NCBI GenBank assembly: GCA_041394725.1
Contig: JAWKHR010000007.1
Span: 124,001-188,000 of the forward strand
Direction: 5' to 3'
Source: JAWKHR01 sp041394725
GTDB lineage: Bacteria; Acidobacteriota; Vicinamibacteria; Vicinamibacterales; SCN-69-37
Length of the DNA: 64,000 bases
A model generated the notes under the pieces. The model was not told where the DNA came from. It saw nothing but the letters and a program-made list of their open reading frames with translations, and searched no databases. This document shows, one piece after another, positions 1 through 8,426 of the stretch (the first letter of the stretch is position 1; the number at the start of each line of letters is the position of its first letter). The position numbers were made by a program, and so were the translations under genes.

Positions 1-604
1 CCTCCCAGTCCCACCAGGCCTGCCAGTCCATCAGGAGCGTCGGCGTGAGGAGCGGCGGCAGGCTGCGCGCCGCGTCCAGGCCGTCGTATTCGCCGGCAGC
101 GGGAAAGGCCGGCGCTGATGAAACGATCTCGACGGGGCCGGGCGCCTCGAGGAGCGCGGCGGCCGTCGGGCAGTAGTGCGAGAGCGTCACCGACGTGCCG
201 CGCGGATCCATGACGCTCACGCGCGGAAACTGCCGGCAGGCCAGCGGCAGGGCGTCGTGGCCGAGCGTGGCATGGACGCGGCACGACGTGGCGCCCGGCG
301 CGCCGTCCAGGAACACGCAGCGGCCGTCGTGCGCGCGGAGCACCGCCGGCGTCTCCTCCGGAGCGCCAGGCGGAAACAGGAACGCGGCCTCATCGGCTGG
401 TGCCGTGGTGGCCGGTCCAGTCCCGCCAGGGGCGTCAGCGACCGCCGGCGTGCCCCGCACCTGCAGCGCGCCGTTGCCGACCGCGCGCCGCAACCGATCG
501 AGGCGGCCGACCTCGACCGGAATCGGCCAGCCGGCAGTGCAGCACGCGCCCGAGTGCCCGCAGCGATACGTCGCGTGGATGGACAGGCAGCGGACGTCGG
601 GCAT
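1..604 (-). CDS. YkgJ/FliB-like cysteine-cluster protein (3' end outside window)
   Basis: Reading the minus strand from ATG at 604 gives an open frame of about 201 codons running off the left edge. The N-terminus carries a dense Cys motif (YRCGHSGACCTAGWPIPVE), followed by later Cys residues in GRCVFLD, TSCRVH, LACRQFPR and LSHYCP. This series is typical of the YkgJ-type zinc/iron-chelating cluster family, which includes the N-terminal region of flagellin lysine methylases (FliB). In that family the Cys residues are thought to bind metal or an iron-sulfur cluster; the substrate here is unknown. It lies 27 bases downstream of the ADOP 1 stop on the same strand, so it could be read through from the PadR-ADOP unit. 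FliB proper would need a longer C-terminal part, which is not visible. Confidence 0.75.
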   Translation of the reverse strand, partial: MPDVRCLSIHATYRCGHSGACCTAGWPIPVEVGRLDRLRRAVGNGALQVRGTPAVADAPGGTGPATTAPADEAAFLFPPGAPEETPAVLRAHDGRCVFLDGAPGATSCRVHATLGHDALPLACRQFPRVSVMDPRGTSVTLSHYCPTAAALLEAPGPVEIVSSAPAFPAAGEYDGLDAARSLPPLLTPTLLMDWQAWWDWE

Positions 605-633
605 CGCGCCCCAAGTCTATCCGGGGCGCGCCG

Positions 634-3318
634 CTACTCGTCGCGCAGGGCGCGGCTCGGCTCCACGCGCCCGGCGCGCAGCCCGGGAATGGCGCTCGCC
701 AGCGCCGCGGCCCCGAGGAGCGAGGCCGCCACGCCGGCAAACACCGCCGGGTCGCGCGGCGGAATCTGGAACAGCAGGCTCGCGACCGCCGGCGCCGCGA
801 TCCAGGCGATCGCGAGGCCGAGCGCCACGCCACCCGCGGCCGCCCGCAGGCCGTCGCGCACCACGAGGCCGAGCAGCGACCCGGCCGTCGCGCCGAGCGC
901 GGCGCGCAGGCCCATCTCACGACGACGGCCCTCCACGTTGAAGAGCACCACCGCGTAGAGCCCGAGACTCGCGACGACGAGCGCGAGCAGGCCGAAGACG
1001 CCAAACAGCCCCGCGCCCAGGCGCCACGCCCGCAACTGCGGCGCGACCACGTCGTCCAGGTTGCGCGCCGCGACGTAGCGCAGCGTGGGCGCGATGGCGA
1101 GCGTCTCGCGCCGTGTCGTCTCGGCGATCCGGCCGAGGGTGTCGAGGTCGGCGTCGGTCGCGCGGATCAGGAGCCGCCCCCCGCGCCGGAGATCCGCGGG
1201 CGCCTGGTCGAGCGGGAGGTAGTACCGCAGCGTGTCGCCCTCGACGAGCGCCTGGCGCCGCGTGTCGTTGGCCACGCCGACGACGGTGTAGCACCCGTCA
1301 GGCTGGTCGCCGACCTCGATGCATCGCCCCAGGGCCGACGCGCCGGGCCAGTAGAGCTGGGCCATGCGCCGGCTGACGACCGCGACGCGCGGCGCACCCT
1401 GCCGGTCGGCGTCGGTGAACGCCCGTCCCTCGACGATGGACGTGCCGGCGACCGTGAAGTAGTTCGGCTCCACCGCCGAGAGATACGGCCCGCCATCGTC
1501 CACCCGCGGCCGCTCGGCCAGGCCGGGAACGTGGGTGGTCTCCGCCCAGCTCGAGACGAACGAGAGCGTGCCGGCGATGCGGGTCGTGGCCTCGACGCCG
1601 GGGATGCGCTCCACCGCGGCGCGGATGCGATCGTTCAGGTCCGGCGAGGCGGGCTCCGGGCCTCGGAGGACGCTGAGGACGAGCAGGCGGTCGGTGTCGA
1701 GGCCGAGGTCGATGGACTGGGCGCGCGCCAGGCTGCGCATGAAGAGGCCCGCGCCGACGAGCAGCAGGACGGAGAGTGCGCCCTGGACGACGAGCATGGC
1801 CACCTGGGTGCGCGTGCGCGACGCGGCGCCGCGCTGGACGCCCGTCTTGAGCCACGCGGCGACGTCGGCGCGGCCGGCCTGCCACATCGGCAGGGCCGCG
1901 GCGATCGCGCCGCCGGCGACGGCGGCCAGGCCGAGGACGACGAGCAGGCGCACATCGACGGCGCTGTCGAGCCACGCCACCTGCGGGAAGAGCAGCCGCT
2001 GCACGGCCGGGCCGCCGAGCCACGCCACGCCGACCGCGACGCCGGCGCCGATGAGCGCGAGCAGCGCGCCTTCACCGGCCTGCTCGGCGATCAGGCGGCT
2101 TCGGGCGCCGCCGAGCGCGAGCCGCAGCGCGATCGCGTCGCGGCGCCGCAGCGCCCGCGCCAGGAACAAGTTGGCCGTGTTCGCCACCGCGATGACCAGC
2201 ACGAGCAGCGCGACGCCGCCGACCAGCCCCGCGACGCTCATCTCCCCCGACGCCGTGGCGCCGCTCACCGCGTTGAGCGGCGCGAATTCCAGGCGCGACT
2301 GCGCATCGGCACCCGGGACGTCGGCGTAGCCCTGCCGGTGGATCGTCGTCGCCTGGTCGGCGGCGGCCGCGGCGCTCGCGCCGGGCGCGAGGCGGACGAT
2401 GGCGCCGATCCAGCGGAAGTTGCGGCTCGTGCGCCACGGGCCCTCGACCTGCTCGTCCGAGGCGGCCTCGAGCGGCAGGAAGACGTCCCGCCGGGCGACC
2501 GAGCTGCCGGTGAAATACCGCGGCGCCACGCCGACGACCGTGTAGCGGTGCGTCTCGATCAGCAGCGACTGGCCGAGCACCGCCGGATCGCCGCCGAACC
2601 GGCTCTGCCAGAAGGCATAGCCGAGGACCGCGACGCGCGCGCCCTCCCTGGCGCTCTCGTCGTCGGAGAAGAAGCGGCCGAGCGCGGGCGTCACGCCGAG
2701 CAGGGGAAAGTAGTTGCCCGTCACGAGCAGGCCCTGGATGCGCTCGGCGGACTCGCCGCTGCCGTAGAGCAGCGCCGACTCGGACTCGGCGGCCGCGCCG
2801 GCGAGCAGGTCGGCGCGCCGCAGGTCCTGGTAGTCGAGGTAGCCGAGCTCGGTCGCGGCGACCTCGGCGCCGGTGCGGGAGCGCCGGTGTTCGACCACCC
2901 GGCGCAGCTCGCCCGGCGCGGTGATGCCGGCCGGGCCGGAGAGCACGAGCCGATCCACGAGGCCGAACGTGATCGCGTTCACCCCCAGACCCAGCGTGAG
3001 CATCGCGACGACGCCGAGCGTGAAGCCCGGCGCGCGGCGGATGTCGCGGACGACGGCGCGCACGCTGGTGACGATCAGGGACATGGCGATTCTCCTTCGT
3101 TCGGCATGGGCGATCCGTCGATCGAGGTCGATCAGGCGGGCGCGGTAGAGCGGCGCGGGTCCGAACCGCCGCCGCGCCTCGGCTTCGGCGGCCTCGGGGG
3201 CGAGCCCGGCGGCGACGAGTTCCTCGATCGTGAGCGCGCGATGGAATCCGAGCTCGGCATCCACCTCGGCCTCGGCGTCGCGCCGGGTGCGGTCGGCCTC
3301 GACCGCGCGGCGGGTCAC
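634..3318 (-). CDS. ADOP-family permease 1 (MacB/FtsX-like, duplicated)
   Basis: About 894 residues. It has a short cytoplasmic N-terminal helical region, a first membrane segment (RAPGFTLGVVAMLTLGLG), a MacB-like periplasmic core, an FtsX block of three membrane segments, then a second core and a second FtsX block ending in the family C-terminus EPSRALRDE. This duplicated layout is that of the acidobacterial duplicated orphan permease family: ABC-type permeases encoded without their own ATPase, substrate unknown. I chose the GTG at 3318 because it overlaps the PadR stop by four bases (GTGA) and the family N-terminus (ELGFHRALTIEELVAAG) follows. A longer upstream reading would run through the PadR gene. 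The frame is intact. Confidence 0.88.
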   Translation of the reverse strand: MTRRAVEADRTRRDAEAEVDAELGFHRALTIEELVAAGLAPEAAEAEARRRFGPAPLYRARLIDLDRRIAHAERRRIAMSLIVTSVRAVVRDIRRAPGFTLGVVAMLTLGLGVNAITFGLVDRLVLSGPAGITAPGELRRVVEHRRSRTGAEVAATELGYLDYQDLRRADLLAGAAAESESALLYGSGESAERIQGLLVTGNYFPLLGVTPALGRFFSDDESAREGARVAVLGYAFWQSRFGGDPAVLGQSLLIETHRYTVVGVAPRYFTGSSVARRDVFLPLEAASDEQVEGPWRTSRNFRWIGAIVRLAPGASAAAAADQATTIHRQGYADVPGADAQSRLEFAPLNAVSGATASGEMSVAGLVGGVALLVLVIAVANTANLFLARALRRRDAIALRLALGGARSRLIAEQAGEGALLALIGAGVAVGVAWLGGPAVQRLLFPQVAWLDSAVDVRLLVVLGLAAVAGGAIAAALPMWQAGRADVAAWLKTGVQRGAASRTRTQVAMLVVQGALSVLLLVGAGLFMRSLARAQSIDLGLDTDRLLVLSVLRGPEPASPDLNDRIRAAVERIPGVEATTRIAGTLSFVSSWAETTHVPGLAERPRVDDGGPYLSAVEPNYFTVAGTSIVEGRAFTDADRQGAPRVAVVSRRMAQLYWPGASALGRCIEVGDQPDGCYTVVGVANDTRRQALVEGDTLRYYLPLDQAPADLRRGGRLLIRATDADLDTLGRIAETTRRETLAIAPTLRYVAARNLDDVVAPQLRAWRLGAGLFGVFGLLALVVASLGLYAVVLFNVEGRRREMGLRAALGATAGSLLGLVVRDGLRAAAGGVALGLAIAWIAAPAVASLLFQIPPRDPAVFAGVAASLLGAAALASAIPGLRAGRVEPSRALRDE

Positions 3319-3656
3319 GACGAGCGTCCCCGGCGGGGCGCGCCGAGCGCCTTGAAGAGCGCCGTCGCGCTGCGGTGGAACGTCTCGGTCTGTTCCTTGA
3401 GGACGCGCCGGCCGCCCGGGGTCAGGGTGTAGAACTTCGCGCGGCGTCCGGTTTCGGACGTCTTCCATTCCGCGCGCAGCAGGCCGGCCTTCTGGAGGCG
3501 GTGGAGCGCGGTGTAGAGGGCGCCTTCCTCGACCGTGAGCGCGCCGTCGGTGGTCTCGCGCACCCACCGCGCGACGCCGTAGCCGTGCGTGGCGCGCGAG
3601 GCGACCGCGCGCAGGACGAGGACGTCGAGGGTTCCGGGAAGCAGGCCGGCCAGCAT
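3315..3656 (-). CDS. PadR-family transcriptional regulator 1
   Basis: 113 residues, the usual size for the small acidobacterial PadR group. It opens with LLPGTLDVLVLRAV, has a winged-helix DNA-binding core (HGYGVARWVRE, EEGALYTALHRLQKAGLL), the wing KTSETGRRAKFYTLTPGGRR, and a C-terminal dimerisation helix. Such regulators are usually autorepressors of their own gene and the downstream ADOP gene, with which this one shares a four-base stop/start overlap. A near-perfect inverted repeat lies 24 bases upstream of the start and is the probable operator. The effector is unknown. Confidence 0.92.
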   Translation of the reverse strand: MLAGLLPGTLDVLVLRAVASRATHGYGVARWVRETTDGALTVEEGALYTALHRLQKAGLLRAEWKTSETGRRAKFYTLTPGGRRVLKEQTETFHRSATALFKALGAPRRGRSS

Positions 3657-3669
3657 GGACGATGATCCC

Positions 3670-5391
3670 TCAGTTCCAGATACCTGAACAGTTCATGTAT
3701 ACGAGTGGTATCACGCACCCGTTCGATGCACAAGACGTGTCGCGGCGCACCGCGGTTGGCTGGCGCGCGGTGGAACGGGCCGGGGGGCGGCATCGGCCGC
3801 GCGCCGCGCACCGCCGATCGGGTGCCCCCGGAACGGGGGCGCGTGCGGCGGGCGCCTGCGGAACGGCGCCGGCGCTATCGCGAGCCCGGGCGGGCCGGCG
3901 GCGGCCGCCGCGGCATCCCGGCCGTGCACGGCGGGCGTGCGGCCGGGCGTGCGCTCGAGCGCGCGCCGGAACGCGGCCACGGCGTCGGCCGGGCGTCCCG
4001 CGGCGAGGAGCGCCTCGCCGAAGCAGTTCGCGCGTGGGCTTGAGGATGCGCGGCGGGCCGAACTCGAACGGCAGGGCGTCCTCCGCGTCGGCCGCCGCGC
4101 CGAGGATCCGCAGGCCCTCGTCCGTCCGGCCACCGGCGAGTGCCAGCAGGCCGCGCAGTTCGTCCAGGTGCAGGCGCGCCGGCGCGCCGGGCGGGGCCGG
4201 CGCGGCCAGCAGGGCGCGCGCGGCGGAGGGATCGCCGCGCCGGAGGCCGGCGAAGGCGTTGGCGAAGTCGTACTCGAGCCGCGTCTCGGGCTCGGCAGCC
4301 GCCTCGGCCTCCGCCGACGGCCACCGCCAGCGGTCGGCCAGGGACCAGTCGCCGGTGTCGAGGATCTGGCGGGCGCGCATCGCGACGAAGTAGGTGCGCT
4401 CGGACGCCGACGGCGACTCGGCCATCCGCGCGTGGCAGCGGTCCATCAGCGCCGCCGCGTCGCCGACGTCGCCGCGCATCAGGTAGCCGTACTGCAGCCA
4501 CGACGAGTAGTGCCCGCAGACGTTGGCGCGGCCGCCGCGCGCGAGGGCCTGCGCGTCCTGCGTGTCGCGCGCGCGGACGTTCGCCGCGATCACGTCGTCC
4601 CACAGGCCCATCGCGACGAAGATGTGGCTGGTCATGTGCTGCGCATGGGCCGCGCCCGGCGCGATGCCGGCGTACTTCCTCGCGGCCGGCAACCCGAGCG
4701 GGGCGTGGATCGGGTCGTCGAACGAGTGAATCAGGTAGTGCGCCGCGCCGGGATGATCCGGGTTGGCGTCGAAGACCGGCTGCGCGGTCGCCGCGGCGCG
4801 CATGTAGGTGGCGAAGTCGCGGACGCCGTCGCGGCTGCCGAGGATCGCCAGCGCGTGGAACGCGCGCGCTTCCATGTCGTCGGGAAAGGCGTCCTGGAGC
4901 CGACCCATCGCGTCCATGTAGGCCCGGTCGCGGTCGGCCTTCGCCCCCTCGCCGTAGAGCGTCTCGACGGCCTGCAGGTACATCGCCTCGCGGTCGGTGC
5001 CCGCCTCGCGGGCGCGGTCGGCCGGCGTCGGGCCCAGGCGGCCGAGCGCGGCCAGCGCCGCCTCCCGGTCCTGCTGCTGCCAGAGCGGATGGTTGTACGT
5101 CATCGCCTCGCCCCAGTAGGCGAGGGCGAAGTCCCGATCGGCCTCCTGCGCCTCCCGGAACGCTTCGGCGGCCGTGTCGAACTCGAAGCTGTGCAGCAGC
5201 AGCACGCCCCGCACGAACGGGGCCTGCGCGGCGGCGTTGCCCGAATTCGGGAAGCTCAGGCTTCCGAGGCCCTCGACGTGGGTCAGGCCGGGAACGGCCG
5301 GGCGCCCATCGCGGCCGGGCGCCACCGCGGTGCCACAGCCGGCGATCATGACGGACGACAGCAGCAGGGCGACGGCGGATCTGGAGGCCAT
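3670..5391 (-). CDS. TPR-type lipoprotein, 3' end frameshifted
   Basis: The start at 5391 gives a lipoprotein signal (hydrophobic stretch ending in a lipobox, MIAGCG). Next come about 420 residues of helical repeats resembling acidobacterial TPR proteins (FVRGVLLLHSFEFDTAAEAF, FALAYWGEAMTYNHPLW, GAAHAQHMTSHIFVAMGLWDD). Near 4030 the frame loses its protein-like character after KPTREL. The expected continuation, a further TPR (GEALLAAGRPADAVAAFRRAL), is found one base out of register and ends at 3711. That looks like a one-base insertion in a run near 4030. The annotated frame itself closes at 3670 and would overlap the PadR 1 operator. Likely role: an outer-membrane or periplasmic scaffold, function unknown. 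Confidence 0.75.
   Translation of the reverse strand: MASRSAVALLLSSVMIAGCGTAVAPGRDGRPAVPGLTHVEGLGSLSFPNSGNAAAQAPFVRGVLLLHSFEFDTAAEAFREAQEADRDFALAYWGEAMTYNHPLWQQQDREAALAALGRLGPTPADRAREAGTDREAMYLQAVETLYGEGAKADRDRAYMDAMGRLQDAFPDDMEARAFHALAILGSRDGVRDFATYMRAAATAQPVFDANPDHPGAAHYLIHSFDDPIHAPLGLPAARKYAGIAPGAAHAQHMTSHIFVAMGLWDDVIAANVRARDTQDAQALARGGRANVCGHYSSWLQYGYLMRGDVGDAAALMDRCHARMAESPSASERTYFVAMRARQILDTGDWSLADRWRWPSAEAEAAAEPETRLEYDFANAFAGLRRGDPSAARALLAAPAPPGAPARLHLDELRGLLALAGGRTDEGLRILGAAADAEDALPFEFGPPRILKPTRELLRRGAPRRGTPGRRRGRVPARARAHARPHARRARPGCRGGRRRPARARDSAGAVPQAPAARAPVPGAPDRRCAARGRCRPPARSTARQPTAVRRDTSCASNGCVIPLVYMNCSGIWN
3680..3700. promoter_or_regulatory. Inverted repeat upstream of PadR 1, probable operator
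   Basis: The arms ATACCTGAAC and GTTCATGTAT flank one central A and match as inverted repeats in 9 of 10 positions. The element is AT-rich against a GC-rich background and lies just upstream of the PadR 1 start, where a PadR dimer site would be expected to cover the promoter. The binding assignment is inferred from position and symmetry. Confidence 0.6.
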
Positions 5392-5417
5392 GGGCGGATG
5401 ATAGCCCGGCACGCCGC

Positions 5418-6218
5418 TCAATGCGTCAGGCCGTACATGAGGTAGTTGATCGCGAACTTGTACGCCTCGTTCGAGATGTTCACCGGCCAGTAGCCGGCCT
5501 CCGACCACTCCATGTAGTCGCCGATGTCGTTGTTGTAGTTGATGACGACCATCAGCCGCTTCGCCGGGTCGTTGTCCTCGTGGATGCCCAGGAACTCCGC
5601 CTTGATGTACGGGTTGTTCGGGTAGTCCATGTCGAGCGTCTGGATGTCGAAGAAGCTGTGGAACACCGGGTGCGAGAGCGGCAGCGGCGCGATGACCGCG
5701 TCGGGCAGCGCCTTGCGCATCGAGGCCTCGAAGTTGTACCACTCGTCCCGCATGAAGTCGTCCACGATCAGGAACCCGCCCTTCTTCAGGTAGGTCCGCA
5801 GGCCCTCGGCCTCCGCGTCGCTCGGGATCCAGTAGCCGGGCTCGGAGAGATAGGCGACCGGGAACTTGAGCAGCTCCGGATCGTCGAACGCGTGGATGTT
5901 GCTGCCCGCCATGTGCGGGTGCAAGGCCGTGATCTCGTTCACCATCGTCATCAGATGGCGTTCCATCGTCGGGTAGTCGAACTCCCAGCCGCTCCGGCCG
6001 TACACGGTGTAGCGCACGCGCGCGAAGGTGAACCGGCCGTCGTACGGCACGTTCGGTTCGATCCGCACGCGCGGGCCCCTGAAGCCGCGGAACCCCCGCT
6101 GGGCGGCCAGGCCGGCGCCGAGCGCGACGACGAGGAGCGCGAGCGCCGTGAGGCGCCGGAGCCGGCGCCGCGCCGGCGGCGGGGCGGTGGAGGACGCGAG
6201 CATGAGGGAAGGCTTCAT
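5418..6218 (-). CDS. DUF4159-domain protein, exported
   Basis: About 266 residues. An N-terminal basic stretch and hydrophobic segment (LTALALLVVALGAGLAAQ) indicate export or anchoring. The mature part (FTFARVRYTVYGRSGWEFDY, FPVAYLSEPGYW, GGFLIVDDFMRDEWYNFE) matches the DUF4159 family, which has a class I glutamine amidotransferase-like fold but no established activity. The start ATG overlaps the stop of the oligopeptidase B gene by four bases (ATGA at 6215-6218), so translation of the two is probably coupled. The TPR lipoprotein follows 27 bases after this stop in the same direction, so the three genes may form one transcript. Confidence 0.85.
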   Translation of the reverse strand: MKPSLMLASSTAPPPARRRLRRLTALALLVVALGAGLAAQRGFRGFRGPRVRIEPNVPYDGRFTFARVRYTVYGRSGWEFDYPTMERHLMTMVNEITALHPHMAGSNIHAFDDPELLKFPVAYLSEPGYWIPSDAEAEGLRTYLKKGGFLIVDDFMRDEWYNFEASMRKALPDAVIAPLPLSHPVFHSFFDIQTLDMDYPNNPYIKAEFLGIHEDNDPAKRLMVVINYNNDIGDYMEWSEAGYWPVNISNEAYKFAINYLMYGLTH

Positions 6219-8278
6219 TTCACCACAGTCGGGTCGGTCGCGCATCCGGCCAGGCCGGCCTGCCAGAGGATGAACGCGTAGTCGAAGGCCACCTCCCGGA
6301 GCGCGTCGAAGCGTCCGGACGCGCCGCCGTGGCCGGCGCCGAAGTTGACCTTGAGCAGCACGGGCGCGTCGTTCGTCTTGAGCGCGCGGAGCCGCGCGGC
6401 CAGCTTCGCGCCCTCCCAGTAGGGCACCTGACTGTCGTGGACGGAGACCTTGAGCAGCATGGCCGGATACGCCTGGGCGCGCACGTTCTCGTAGGGCGAG
6501 TACTGCCGGATGTAGTCGAAGGCCTCGCGCTCGCGCGGGTCGCCCCACTCGACGTACTCGACCGTGGTCAGCGGCAGCGACGGGTCGAGCATCGTGTTGA
6601 GCACGTCCACGAACGGCACGTGGCCGACGACCGCCTTGAACAGGTCGGGCCGCATGTTCGTGACGGCGGCGACGAGCAGCCCGCCGGCGCTGCCGCCCTG
6701 GATGATCAGGCGGTCGGCCGAGGTCACGCGCGTCGCGACGAGGTGCTCGGCGCAGGCGATGAAGTCGGTGAAGGTGTTCAGCTTCTTCATCATCCGGCCC
6801 TGCTCGCGCCAGGGCTCGCCGAGCTCGCCGCCGCCGCGCACGTGCGCCAGCCCGATGACCACGCCGCGGTCGAGCAGCGCGAGCCGGTTCGACGAGAATG
6901 CCGGTGCGACCGAGATGCCGTACGAGCCGTAGGCCCCGAGCAGCATCGGCGCGGACCCGTCGCGCGGCACGTCGGCGCGCGAGACCAGCGAGACCGGCAC
7001 CCGCGTGCCGTCTCCGGCCGTCGCCCAGGCGCGCGTCGTCACGTAGCGCGCCGGATCGAAGCCCCCCGGGACCTCGACCCGCTTCACCAGTACCGCCTCG
7101 CGCGTCCGCATGTCGTAGTCGTAGACCGACGGCGGCGTCACCAGCGACTGGTAGTGGTAGCGGACCGTCGTCGTCTCGAACTCCGCGTTCGGGCCGGTGC
7201 CGATGCTGTACACGGGCTCGGGCGCCGGGATCCGGTGCGTTTCGCCGCGGACCAGGTCGCGCACCTCGATCGCGGGCAGGCCGTCCTCCCAGAGCGAGAG
7301 CACGAGGTGCCCGGCGAAGAGGTCCATCCCGGCGACCTTCACCGTCGCCCGATGGGGCGCGACCTCGGTCCAGTGCTCGGGCGCCGGCGTGGCGACGGGC
7401 GCCGACGTGACGCGGAAGTTCGTGGCGCCGCGGTTGGTCCGGAAGTAGAACCGCCCGGCGCGGTGGTCCACGTCGTACTCGTGTCGCGGCTCCCGCGCGA
7501 GGATGAGCCGGAGGGGATCCTCCGGGCGACGCGCATCGATCCAGTGGCACTCGGTGGACGTCTTGCTCGCCGACTGCATCACGATCACGGCGCGGTCGCG
7601 CGTCCGGCCGACCGCCAGGTCGAACACCTCGTCGGTCTCCTCGAAGACCAGCGTCGAGTCCGGCTCGTCGAGCCGGTGTCGCCGGAGCTGGCAGGCCCGC
7701 TTGGTGACCGGATCCTCGACGACGTAGAAGAGCGTGCGGCCGTCGGCGGCCCAGGTGACGTCGGTCACCCGTTCGACGGTGATCCCGAGCAGGGCTCCGG
7801 TTTCAAGGTCCTTCACCCGAAGCGTGTACTGCCGGTAGCCCGTGACGTCCGTCGTGTACGCGAGCAGCCGGCCATCGTCGCTCACCGCCATCGCGCCGAC
7901 GGAGAAGAAGGGATGCCCGTGGGCGAGCGCGGGCTGGTCGAGGATGACCTGTTCGGGAGCGTCGAGGCGGCCGCGCCGGCGGTAGTGCACCGAGTACTGG
8001 GCGCCCTCCTCGATGCGCGTGTAGTAGAAGAAGTCGCCGCGCCGGTAGGGCGCGCTCGAGTCGGCCTGCTTGATGTGGCCGAGCAGCTCGTCGTAGAGCG
8101 CGGCCTGGAGCGGCGCCGTCGGCGCCATCACGGCCTCGGCGTAGGCTTCCTCGGTCCGAAGCCAGGCCTGCACCTCGGACGAGTCCCGCTCGCGCATCCA
8201 GAAGTAGTCGTCGATCAGGCGGTGGCCGTGGACGGTGGTCTCCCTGGGGCGGCGCGGAGCGACGGGCGGCGTGAGCAT
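6215..8278 (-). CDS. ptrB: Oligopeptidase B (S9A serine peptidase)
   Basis: 687 residues, the normal length for oligopeptidase B, which cleaves short peptides after Arg or Lys. An N-terminal beta-propeller (about residues 70-400) precedes the alpha/beta-hydrolase domain. The catalytic Ser lies in GGSAGG near residue 529, the Asp in KVSVHDSQVPYWEG near 613 and the His in GAGHGGASGR near 646. The segments RGGGELGEPWREQGR and LNTFTDFIACAEHL are typical of the family. I chose the ATG at 8278 (MLTPPVAPRRP); upstream in-frame codons read into the region facing the divergent antiporter gene and have no family similarity. Confidence 0.95.
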   Translation of the reverse strand: MLTPPVAPRRPRETTVHGHRLIDDYFWMRERDSSEVQAWLRTEEAYAEAVMAPTAPLQAALYDELLGHIKQADSSAPYRRGDFFYYTRIEEGAQYSVHYRRRGRLDAPEQVILDQPALAHGHPFFSVGAMAVSDDGRLLAYTTDVTGYRQYTLRVKDLETGALLGITVERVTDVTWAADGRTLFYVVEDPVTKRACQLRRHRLDEPDSTLVFEETDEVFDLAVGRTRDRAVIVMQSASKTSTECHWIDARRPEDPLRLILAREPRHEYDVDHRAGRFYFRTNRGATNFRVTSAPVATPAPEHWTEVAPHRATVKVAGMDLFAGHLVLSLWEDGLPAIEVRDLVRGETHRIPAPEPVYSIGTGPNAEFETTTVRYHYQSLVTPPSVYDYDMRTREAVLVKRVEVPGGFDPARYVTTRAWATAGDGTRVPVSLVSRADVPRDGSAPMLLGAYGSYGISVAPAFSSNRLALLDRGVVIGLAHVRGGGELGEPWREQGRMMKKLNTFTDFIACAEHLVATRVTSADRLIIQGGSAGGLLVAAVTNMRPDLFKAVVGHVPFVDVLNTMLDPSLPLTTVEYVEWGDPREREAFDYIRQYSPYENVRAQAYPAMLLKVSVHDSQVPYWEGAKLAARLRALKTNDAPVLLKVNFGAGHGGASGRFDALREVAFDYAFILWQAGLAGCATDPTVVK

Positions 8279-8426
8279 CGTGTGCCTCGATCGTAGCGTG
8301 GATGCGGGTCGGCGTGTCCGCCGTGGTCCACGGCGCCCAGGCATCGGGGACGGGAGGCGCGGCGGGCACGGCGGCGCGTTTGCCGTCAGAATGGGCGGAA
8401 CGGCCCCGGCCGCCGGAATCGCACCG

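Noticed and set aside
400..3432. A 1010-codon open frame antisense to ADOP 1
   Set aside because: Composition is Arg/Ala/Gly/Asp-rich without any domain; it is the mirror of a GC-rich coding strand. ADOP 1 has full family similarity.
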